Origin: Terriglobia bacterium
GTDB lineage: Bacteria > Acidobacteriota > Terriglobia > Bryobacterales > UBA6623
Length of the DNA: 64,000 bases
Assembly (NCBI GenBank): GCA_009838515.1
Contig: VXRL01000027.1
Coordinates: 1 to 64,000, forward strand
Direction of reading: 5' to 3'
Shown here: positions 25,452-33,126 of the stretch, in pieces
How positions within the stretch are numbered: position 1 is the stretch's first letter
How the letters are laid out: every line of letters begins with the position of its first letter
Program-made: the position numbers and the translations under genes
The notes under the pieces: generated by a model
The model's input: only the letters and a program-made list of their open reading frames with translations
What the model was told of the DNA's origin: nothing
The model's database searches: none

Positions 25452-27914
25452 CTACTCATGGCGAAGGGCCCCGGCAGGATCCAATCTTGCTGCTCGGAAC
25501 GCGGGAATAGCGCTGGCACTGATCGCGACTACAAGAATCAGCGCGCCGCTCGCGGCCCATTCGATCGCCGATACGAACTCTGCAATGACCGCTGCAGAAG
25601 ACAGGAGTCTCTGCACGACGGCAGTGAGCAGTCCGCCGAGCAGCACACCCGCGAGGCTGACCCGCATCACCCGCGCAATCATGAACCAAGTGACAAGATT
25701 CGATTCGGCGCCGAAACTCTTTCTTAGGCCGATTTCTCGCGTGCGACGGGATGCGTAGAAAGTCAAGACACCAAAGATCCCGGTCGCAGCCAAGACCGCT
25801 GCTAAGAGGGCGAAGCACACCAAGACCAGTGCTGTCAGGCGCTCGGGAGCGCTGGATTCCTCGAGCACTGCGACCATGGACTGGATTGTGACCGGCTGAG
25901 TATCGTTCGCAGACCACACCGCAGTTCGAAGGGCAGGGGCGATTGCCTCAGCCGGCAGGGACGTTCGTACAACCACCGCGGCGTCCTCCGCAAAGATGAC
26001 GTACTCCGGGAACTCCCTTGGATCGTCACTTCCGACCTGCGTGGCCGGGGTATACAGGATGAGATCGTGCCGCCCGAATTCCAGCGGTGCGTCGGCGGCA
26101 ACCCCAACCACCTCGAACAAGTCAGGGCCCCAGATGCGAATCCGTTCCCCGATGATCTTCGCAGATTGAAGCTTTGACGCTAAAGATCGGCTAACAATAA
26201 CGACGCGCTTGGACTCAGCTGTGTCAAGGGCGTTGAAGTCCCGGCCTTGCAAGAGCGGGACTCCAATGGTGCGGAAGTACTCGGATGACACGATTAGCCT
26301 GCGGGCCTCCGCGAGAGCTTCTTGGTCGAGAACGCTCTCCGTCGACTCGCGGCCTCTTACCTTCACTGGGCGAGAGAACTGGCGAGCGCTCAGGGGAAGT
26401 TCCGACACCAGAGAGGCGGAGACGACGCCAGGCACGGTCCGGACTTGCGCAAGCGCCTCACGGTGAAACCGGCGCAGAGCCTTGTTCGATGCGAGAGTGG
26501 TCGACTCCGAAAGCTGAGCGGTCACAATGGAATTGACCGCAATGGACGCACCGGCATCCGCCAGCATTCGATCGAATCTCATGATCGCGGCGACACTCAG
26601 GGTAAGCAGCAGTGTGGCGACGGCGACTTGGACCGCGATTACGAGAGTTCCGAGCCGATTCTCATCTCGACCTGGGAATTGGCTGGATTCGCGAAGAGCC
26701 TCGGAAGCACGGTTGTTGGTAAATGTCAGGAGCGGCACCGCGCTGCAGAGAATTGCCGTGAGAACTCCAAGTCCTGCACCCAAGCCGCCAACCGTCGCTT
26801 GAACGGAAATCTCATCGACCCGAGGTACGTTTGCAGGAATCAAGAGATCGACATAGTGCAGCCCGACCGAGGCAAGCAGCAGGGCACCCGCAGCCGACGC
26901 CACGCCCAGTAGGAGGCCCTCCGCCAGCAGGCGCCGAAGCAGCACGGTTCTGGCGGCTCCCAAGGCCATCATGATGGCCATCTCGGTCCGACGCCGGACA
27001 GCGCGGGCGAGGAGTAGTCCAGCCACATTTACACACGCCAAGAGAAGCACGCCGCTCACGGCTACTCCCAAGAGCAGCAGGATCCCTCGGCTCTCGCTCC
27101 TCTCGATAAACCTAAGGTGGATGGGCGATAAGCGTACCCCCCAGCCCTCGTTAGTCGCGGGATTCTCGTTTCCGATGCGTGCCGCGATCGCCTCCAAGTC
27201 CGCTCGTGCTTGCTCGACGGTGACATCGGACTTGAGGCGTGCAATTACAAGCAGCACTCGCCTATCTCTCGCCGTGAAATCGTCAGGTTCCGGAACTGCC
27301 GGGACCCAGAAATCAGCCCTTTCGCGTCCAGCACGCAAGGGCGGATAGGTGAAGCCTCGTGGCATGACTCCGATCACGTTGTAAGCGCCGTCGTCCAGAG
27401 GGATGCTCTTTCCCAAAATGTCCGGATCAGCCCCCAGTCGCCGGTTCCAGAACCCATGGCTTAGCAGGACGACCTTGTTGCTTGCGCCCGGAAGTTCCTC
27501 TTCGGGTGCAAACGGTCGGCCAACAATGGGAGAGACACCAAGAACCCCCAAGATCCCTGACGAAATCCCGTAACTCTGGACTCGCTCGGGATCAGCTATT
27601 CTCAGCACGCTCGGGGTATATCCCATGGAGGCTCCAGCCACTCCGTCGAGCGTGACGTTCGACGCACGCCAGTCTTCAAGCGTCGGGATGGATACGAGCG
27701 TGCCTTGATCGGAAGCTTGGCTAGGGAATGCCTCGTAGACGTAAACCAAGCGTTCACCGTTGGGATACGGCAGATCCCCCCATAGGAGCCCATACGCAAG
27801 CCCGGCCACAATCGTGCATGCTCCGACACCAGCCGCTAACAGGCCTCCGCTGGCAAGGAAGAGTCCCCAGTGCTTCCTCGCGTAACGCAAGGCATACAGC
27901 AAGTCTTGTGTCAT
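25452..27914 (-). CDS. Orphan MacB/FtsX-type permease (acidobacterial ADOP family)
   Basis: About 820 residues from the ATG at 27914 (MTQDLLYALRYARKHWG), the usual opening of this family; the open frame upstream to 28040 looks non-coding. The order is TM1 (about 18-40), a periplasmic MacB-like domain (about 50-240), three helices of a first FtsX domain (about 270-420), a second periplasmic domain, and a second FtsX domain ending in AIPAFRAARLDPAGALRHE. There is no ATPase gene next to it, hence 'orphan' permease. The family is expanded in Acidobacteria; its function is not established. The gene is visibly less GC-rich than its neighbours and sits between two copies of a direct repeat, suggesting that it arrived or was duplicated as a unit. 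Confidence 0.88.
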   Translation of the reverse strand: MTQDLLYALRYARKHWGLFLASGGLLAAGVGACTIVAGLAYGLLWGDLPYPNGERLVYVYEAFPSQASDQGTLVSIPTLEDWRASNVTLDGVAGASMGYTPSVLRIADPERVQSYGISSGILGVLGVSPIVGRPFAPEEELPGASNKVVLLSHGFWNRRLGADPDILGKSIPLDDGAYNVIGVMPRGFTYPPLRAGRERADFWVPAVPEPDDFTARDRRVLLVIARLKSDVTVEQARADLEAIAARIGNENPATNEGWGVRLSPIHLRFIERSESRGILLLLGVAVSGVLLLACVNVAGLLLARAVRRRTEMAIMMALGAARTVLLRRLLAEGLLLGVASAAGALLLASVGLHYVDLLIPANVPRVDEISVQATVGGLGAGLGVLTAILCSAVPLLTFTNNRASEALRESSQFPGRDENRLGTLVIAVQVAVATLLLTLSVAAIMRFDRMLADAGASIAVNSIVTAQLSESTTLASNKALRRFHREALAQVRTVPGVVSASLVSELPLSARQFSRPVKVRGRESTESVLDQEALAEARRLIVSSEYFRTIGVPLLQGRDFNALDTAESKRVVIVSRSLASKLQSAKIIGERIRIWGPDLFEVVGVAADAPLEFGRHDLILYTPATQVGSDDPREFPEYVIFAEDAAVVVRTSLPAEAIAPALRTAVWSANDTQPVTIQSMVAVLEESSAPERLTALVLVCFALLAAVLAATGIFGVLTFYASRRTREIGLRKSFGAESNLVTWFMIARVMRVSLAGVLLGGLLTAVVQRLLSSAAVIAEFVSAIEWAASGALILVVAISASAIPAFRAARLDPAGALRHE

Positions 27915-28915
27915 CGAATGATTCGCCCAGCAGCAGTCTGCTCGACGCGCCGAATCGTCGCGAATCGCGACCGCTTCATTCGTCCGAGAGCCTGATCGCT
28001 CACTCGAAGCGAAGTTCCCAAGCCCATGAGAGCGGGCCACGTCTGATTACGGCTATTCCTCGACGGGTGGAGCGCTTCCATTCCGTGCTTCGTGTCTCCG
28101 GTACGGAGCGTTACCTATGTCTCGGGTCGCTGACACAGTTCCGAGGATACTTGATCCATTGATAGCTCTGCAGGACGGCCGTGCTTCCATGCGCCAATTG
28201 CCTGAGTTCCCCGCGCCTCCAAGGTATTTCTGTAAGCTATTGAATTGACTATACTTTTGATGGAATACACGACTTGGATATTGCTTAAAATACCACTTCG
28301 AGAACTGAGAAACTGCTCGCCTTTGCAAGTAAGGTCGCGCCGGGCTTCTTGATTCCGTGCCCAGAGCCTAGACGTGACAGACGCATTGAGGATACATCCG
28401 GCCAAAGACGGCCATTGCTTCCGGCCACCAAGAATCGGGCGAGCCCGTCTCGATCTGCGTTTGGTCCGGTCCCGGTCCGTCGTCTAAGCCGGTTCCTTGA
28501 CAGGCGGTGGCAGGGGATGGCCGCGCCACTTGCTCTGCTGCCAGCGGCTGTTGCACGGGCCAACGCCCGCGACGTTGACCCCTAGTTTCACCTGAGCTTC
28601 GGGCTTGGGCGGGTTGCTCCCCGGCCGGCTCTGGTGCCGATACGCCGTTAGTGAGTTCAGGCCGCCTTGAGTCGACCGATGAAGTCGGAGCTCGCGGCTA
28701 TGACCGCGTCAGCGGAGGCTCCCTCGATCTTGGGTCGTGGTCTGCGGCTATTTCCCGTCGACCTGCCCGAAGTTCCTGTAATTCAGTCCGCCCATGCCGC
28801 ATAGTACAATCAAGATGGACCGGCAGCGCCTCCGCGAACTCGCCGAGCAGTCGCAGAATCTGGAACGCCAGCCGCAGGCGCATCAGACGGTGCGCCAGCC
28901 CGCCGGAACCCCGCA
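27915..28915. other. Kilobase without a recognisable protein gene
   Basis: Holds the upstream flank of the permease gene and repeat copy B (28224-28357). The rest, about 28360-28800, has no recognisable protein motifs on either strand. Near its right end a TACAAT box (28805-28810) lies just before a 35-codon reading frame that runs into ppiD. The region may be the scar of an old insertion. Confidence 0.5.
28224..28357 (+). repeat. Degenerate direct repeat, copy B (upstream of the orphan permease)
   Basis: Partner of 25182-25315 in the same orientation, 72% identical over 134 bp without gaps. It lies about 310 bp upstream of the permease start, so the pair brackets a unit of about 3 kb. The AT-rich part (28225-28305) contrasts sharply with flanking GC-rich DNA. 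I found no third copy in the window. Confidence 0.75.
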
Positions 28916-28922
28916 ATGCTGA
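28815..28922 (+). CDS. Possible 35-codon leader peptide coupled to ppiD
   Basis: ATG-initiated frame encoding a Gln/Arg-rich peptide (MDRQRLRELAEQSQNLERQ...) whose TGA lies within ATGCTGA, overlapping the ppiD start. The TACAAT box immediately upstream would place transcription almost at the ATG. No Shine-Dalgarno sequence precedes it. It may be chance in GC-rich DNA. Confidence 0.2.
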   Translation: MDRQRLRELAEQSQNLERQPQAHQTVRQPAGTPQC

Positions 28923-30862
28923 AGCTATTTCAAAACCAAGGGAAGATCCTGCGCTGGACCATGGGGATCATCCTTTTCCTGGTGGCTGGCTCCATGATCA
29001 TCACGCTGGTGCCGAACGTGTTCGGCCCGGCCGGCCCGGGCGCCGCCGACATTCTCGCAGAGGTGGATGGCGTGGCGGTCACGACTGGCGACGTGGAGGT
29101 GGAACTCCGGCAGCACCGCGCGAACAACGTCCCACCCGCGGCGATCTCGATGATCGCCAGCAACACGATCGATGCCCTGATCGCGGAGCGCGTCCTCTTT
29201 GCCGAGGCCGCGGAGCTCGGATTGGTCCCCACGGACGAAGAACTCGCGGTTTGGATCCGCGAACAGCTCCCGGACGTACTGTTCCCGGATGGCAAGTACA
29301 TCGGCGCGGACGCCTACCATCGCTTCGTTCGCCAGCAATTCCGCCGCACGGTGCCCGAGTTCGAGCAAGAGATCCTCTACAACATCGCCATTTCGCAGCA
29401 CTTGCGGCAGCTGGTAACCGACGGCGTCAGCGTGACCGAGGACGAACTCACGCGACGATTCCACGAGGAGAACGACAGCATCCGGATCGAATGGGCAGGG
29501 GTTGACGCGGCGAGCGTGCGCGGCGAGGTCGAAGCTCAGCCAGAGCAGTTGCGCGCCTACTTCGACGCCAACAAGCTGCGCTACCGGCACGCGGAGCGCC
29601 GGCCGCTCAAGCTGATGATGATCGGCCCAGACGCGGCGGTCAGCGAGCACGAGATCCAGGATGCGGAGATCGACCTGCACTACTCGCAAAACCAATACCG
29701 CTTCGAGAATCCCGAGCGGGTCAAGGTGCGCCACATCCTGTTCATGACCATGGGCAAGTCCGACGCCGAAGCCGAACAAGCGCGCGAGGATGCCGAGGCG
29801 GTGCTCGATGAGCTGCGCGGCGGGGGGAGTTTCGAGGAACTGGCCAAGGAGCACTCCGAGGATCCGGGCAACGCCGAGAACGGCGGCGACCTAGGCTGGG
29901 TCAGCCGTGGCATGATGGACCCGGCGTTCGAGGAAGCCAGCTTCGCGCTCCGGGAGACCGGGGAGATCACACAATCGCCGGTGAAGTCGGAATTCGGCTA
30001 CCACTTGATTCGGCTCGACGACCGCCAAGCGCCGAGCGTCAAACCACTCAGCGAGGTGCGGGACATTATCCGCGAAGACCTGCGCGCCGAACGCGCCCAG
30101 AGCGACCGCTACAGCCTGATGGAACGGGCCATGGCGGCCGCCGAACTGGCCGGCGCTGCCTTGGAGAACGCTGCCGGCGAGCTAGACCTGCCGTATCAGG
30201 CCTTCGAGGCCTTCAGCCGAGCGGACCTGCCCGACCAGCTGCCCAAGGCCTCTGCCCTCGTCGAAGCCATCTTCGAACAGCCCGTCGGCCAAGTCTTCAC
30301 CGTAGCCGAGGAGGACACTTTGTACATCGGATTCGTGACCGAGTCCGTGCCCGCCCGCGATGCCGAGTACGAAGAGGTCAGCTCAACAGTCCGTGACGAC
30401 TACATCGACACCGAATCTGCCAACATCGCGCGGCAGCAGTCAGAGGACCTGGCGCAGGCTGCCAAGGACGCATCCGGGGACCTCACCGCCGCCGCACGGC
30501 GCAGCAGGCTGTCCACTACCACGACGGACTGGATCAAGCGCGGCGGGGAGATCGAGGACTTGGGATCCATCAACGCGCTGGGAGAGGCGGCATTCACCAT
30601 GACAGACGGCGAACTGCAAGGTCCGGTGGCCGTGGGCGATCGCTGGGTCGTCTTCCGCACGATCGGCATGCAGCCCGCCGACGAATCTGCGCTCGCCTCC
30701 GATGGCGATGCCCTGCGCCAAACCATCCTTAACGAGAAGCGGACCATGGTCTTCGACTATTTCCGCAGCCAGAAGGTCCGAGACTATAGCGAGCAGGGGC
30801 TGGTGGTGCGGTACAGCGACCGCATACAGCAATACCTGCAGTCGATGCAGAGCGTCATCTAG
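28916..30862 (+). CDS. ppiD: PpiD/SurA-like periplasmic peptidyl-prolyl isomerase, membrane anchored
   Basis: 648-residue foldase. One N-terminal signal-anchor helix (MGIILFLVAGSMIITLV, about 16-32) places the rest in the periplasm. A SurA_N/PpiD-like chaperone domain follows (about 45-250). A parvulin rotamase domain spans about 270-367 (KVRHILFMTMG, GGSFEELAKEHSEDPGN, GGDLGWVSRGMM, SEFGYHLIRLDD). The C-terminal 280 residues form a second helical chaperone region like that of PpiD. It assists folding of exported and outer-membrane proteins. The start lies 7 nt upstream of the stop of a possible leader peptide. The LarA-like gene follows after 29 nt. Confidence 0.87.
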   Translation: MLKLFQNQGKILRWTMGIILFLVAGSMIITLVPNVFGPAGPGAADILAEVDGVAVTTGDVEVELRQHRANNVPPAAISMIASNTIDALIAERVLFAEAAELGLVPTDEELAVWIREQLPDVLFPDGKYIGADAYHRFVRQQFRRTVPEFEQEILYNIAISQHLRQLVTDGVSVTEDELTRRFHEENDSIRIEWAGVDAASVRGEVEAQPEQLRAYFDANKLRYRHAERRPLKLMMIGPDAAVSEHEIQDAEIDLHYSQNQYRFENPERVKVRHILFMTMGKSDAEAEQAREDAEAVLDELRGGGSFEELAKEHSEDPGNAENGGDLGWVSRGMMDPAFEEASFALRETGEITQSPVKSEFGYHLIRLDDRQAPSVKPLSEVRDIIREDLRAERAQSDRYSLMERAMAAAELAGAALENAAGELDLPYQAFEAFSRADLPDQLPKASALVEAIFEQPVGQVFTVAEEDTLYIGFVTESVPARDAEYEEVSSTVRDDYIDTESANIARQQSEDLAQAAKDASGDLTAAARRSRLSTTTTDWIKRGGEIEDLGSINALGEAAFTMTDGELQGPVAVGDRWVVFRTIGMQPADESALASDGDALRQTILNEKRTMVFDYFRSQKVRDYSEQGLVVRYSDRIQQYLQSMQSVI

Positions 30863-30891
30863 ACTCGTCTCAAAGGGTAGGAAGTCCGACC

Positions 30892-32181
30892 ATGCGCATG
30901 CAGAAGCTTGTCCCAGTCCTCCAGCGCTTTCCCAGCCGAGCGCTCGCGGATGTTGCGGCAGCCGTGCGAGAGCAAATGGAGGCAGCCGCTTGGACGCGGC
31001 GGGTTCCGGCAGGGAGCCGCATCGCGGTCGGGGTCGGCAGTCGCGGCATCCGCAATATCGACGTGATCGCCAAGGCGGTGGTGGAGTTCTGGAAGTCGCG
31101 CGGCGTCCAGCCGTTCATCGTGCCTGTGATGGGCAGCCACGGAGCAGCGACCGCCCAGGGCCAGGCGGACGTGCTGGCCCACTACGGGATCGATGAGTCC
31201 ACCATGGGAGTGCCGGTCGAGAGCTCGCTCGAGGTCGTCCGGGTGGGAACCACGCCGGAGGGCATCGAGGTCTCGATGGACCGCCGGGCGTTCGACAGTG
31301 ACGGCGTGATGCTGTGCGGCCGGGTCAAGTGGCACACCGACTTCGAGGGTTCGTTGGAGAGCGGCATTCACAAGATGATGGCGATCGGCCTGGGCAAGTG
31401 GGAAGGCGCCAAGCGATATCACAGCTGGGCCTTGAAGATCGGCATGGGCCAAGTGATCCGCAGCGTCGGGTCCGCTGTGCTGGCAACGGGCAAGATGCTC
31501 GGCGGCATAGCGATCTTGGAAGACGCCTACCACGACACTGCCGAGGTCCACGCGCTGGGTGCTGACAGCATGGCCGAGCGTGAAGAGGAGTTGCTGCGCC
31601 GGGTCAAGGGTTGGAAGCCGAACCTCCCTGTCAGCGAGGTCGACCTGCTGATCTTGGACGAGATCGGCAAGGAAATCAGCGGCGCCGGGATGGACACGAA
31701 GGTGGTCAATCGCGGCGGCGGGCACGGGCCCAACAATTGGCACGGCGTGCCAACCGTGCATCGGATTTTTATCCGTGACCTGTCGGGCAATACCTACGGG
31801 AACGCCATTGGAATGGGCCTGGCGGATATCGTGCACGACCGCCTGGTGAAGAAAGTCGACTTTCAGGCCACTTGGGTCAATGCTCTGACGTCCTCGGTCA
31901 CATCGCCCGGTTTCACGCCGCTGCACTTCGCGACCGATCGCGAGTGCTTGGAGCGCGTGCTGCCGACGTGCGGCAAGCTCGACGCGGGGGCATGCTCGAT
32001 TATCTGGATCCGCAATACCCTGGATTTGTCCTACCTGCTGGCCAGCGAGAACCTGCTGGAGCAACTGGCCGCCAACGATTCGATCTCTCTGCAGGGCGAG
32101 GCCGCCGCCCTGCCCTTTGGCCCCTCGGGCGACTTGATCAGCCCGTTCGAGGCGTCGACGGCGCGCCACACGGCCGCGTGA
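30892..32181 (+). CDS. LarA-like (DUF2088) protein
   Basis: 429-residue protein related to the lactate racemase N-terminal domain. It has the opening AVGVGSRGIRNIDVIAKAVV, a His-containing VMGSHGAATAQGQADVLAHYG (His83), and LCGRVKWHTDFEGSLESG. True LarA needs the pincer nickel cofactor made by LarB/C/E, none of which is in the window, and the spacing of its catalytic His/Lys set is not obvious here. It should therefore not be named lactate racemase. Members of this branch are often annotated as iron-sulfur-binding or DUF362-like; no Cys cluster is visible. Position between ppiD and uppP gives no functional clue. Confidence 0.65.
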   Translation: MRMQKLVPVLQRFPSRALADVAAAVREQMEAAAWTRRVPAGSRIAVGVGSRGIRNIDVIAKAVVEFWKSRGVQPFIVPVMGSHGAATAQGQADVLAHYGIDESTMGVPVESSLEVVRVGTTPEGIEVSMDRRAFDSDGVMLCGRVKWHTDFEGSLESGIHKMMAIGLGKWEGAKRYHSWALKIGMGQVIRSVGSAVLATGKMLGGIAILEDAYHDTAEVHALGADSMAEREEELLRRVKGWKPNLPVSEVDLLILDEIGKEISGAGMDTKVVNRGGGHGPNNWHGVPTVHRIFIRDLSGNTYGNAIGMGLADIVHDRLVKKVDFQATWVNALTSSVTSPGFTPLHFATDRECLERVLPTCGKLDAGACSIIWIRNTLDLSYLLASENLLEQLAANDSISLQGEAAALPFGPSGDLISPFEASTARHTAA

Positions 32182-32253
32182 CCTCAAGCTCCAGCAATTG
32201 ACGGGCTGCAACGGTACGCCTTTCGTGGGGAGCCAGCGCTAGGGCCGTTCCCA

Positions 32254-33126
32254 ATGGACATCTGGCAAGCGGTCGTGCTGGCCTTGGTGCAGGCCTTCAC
32301 TGAATTCTTGCCGATCAGCAGCTCGGCCCACTTGATCCTGATCCGCTGGCTGCTCGGGTGGCAGGACCCCGGCCTCTTCTTCGACGTGGCGCTGCACTTC
32401 GGCACTCTGCTCGCCCTGGCTGCGTATTTCGCCCGGACATGGGTGCGAATCCTCGGGCTGGCGGCGGGCCGCGAGGTGCTCCGCCCCGACGCCGGGGATC
32501 CCGACCTTGATCTCTGCAAGAATCCTCGCTTGCTGTGGTATCTGGCGGCAGCGACGGTGCCGGCGGGACTGGCCGGGCTGCTCTGGCAGGATCTCATCGA
32601 AGCGAGGCTGCGCAGTCCTGTCGTGGTCGGGTTCATGCTAATCGCCGTGGGATGCGTTATCTGGTGGGCGGACCGCCGGTCGGTCCCTCGCACCGACCTG
32701 GGCTCGCTTCCGTTCCACGCTGTCATGTTGCTCGGCTGTGCGCAGGCGATCGCGCTGATACCGGGCACTTCGCGCTCGGGCATCACCATCGCAGCCGGAT
32801 TGATGCTCGGCCTGCAGCGCCAAGCGGCCGCGCGGTTTTCCTTCCTGCTGGCTATGCCTGTAGTGCTGGGCGCATCGCTGAAGACAGGGTTTGAAGCCCT
32901 TTCGGGCAGCGAGGCCATGGTAGTCGCCTACGGCCCGCTATGCGCAGGGGTGGCGGTGAGCGCGGTGGCGGGCTACGGCGTGATCGCTGGATTCCTCCGT
33001 TTCCTGCAGAGCGCAACGATGGCGCCGTTCGTCTACTATCGCGTGGCATTTGGGATAATCGTGCTAGTTCTTGCCAGCACCTCCGGGCTCCAAGAATCTC
33101 TGGCCGTGATCGGGCAAGGCGGATGA
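32254..33126 (+). CDS. uppP: Undecaprenyl-diphosphatase UppP (BacA)
   Basis: 290-residue polytopic membrane enzyme that dephosphorylates undecaprenyl diphosphate, recycling the lipid carrier for peptidoglycan and other envelope polymers. Both catalytic signatures are present: ALVQAFTEFLPISSSAH (about 10-26) and LIPGTSRSGITIAAG (about 168-182). A polar loop (about 75-90, REVLRPDAGDPD) separates helices. The TGA overlaps the ftsK ATG by ATGA, so the two are translated in tandem. Confidence 0.94.
   Translation: MDIWQAVVLALVQAFTEFLPISSSAHLILIRWLLGWQDPGLFFDVALHFGTLLALAAYFARTWVRILGLAAGREVLRPDAGDPDLDLCKNPRLLWYLAAATVPAGLAGLLWQDLIEARLRSPVVVGFMLIAVGCVIWWADRRSVPRTDLGSLPFHAVMLLGCAQAIALIPGTSRSGITIAAGLMLGLQRQAAARFSFLLAMPVVLGASLKTGFEALSGSEAMVVAYGPLCAGVAVSAVAGYGVIAGFLRFLQSATMAPFVYYRVAFGIIVLVLASTSGLQESLAVIGQGG

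Noticed and set aside
25182..28357. Repeat pair as ends of a complete insertion sequence
   Set aside because: No transposase frame lies between them, copies are in direct and not inverted orientation, and they have diverged to about 72% identity.
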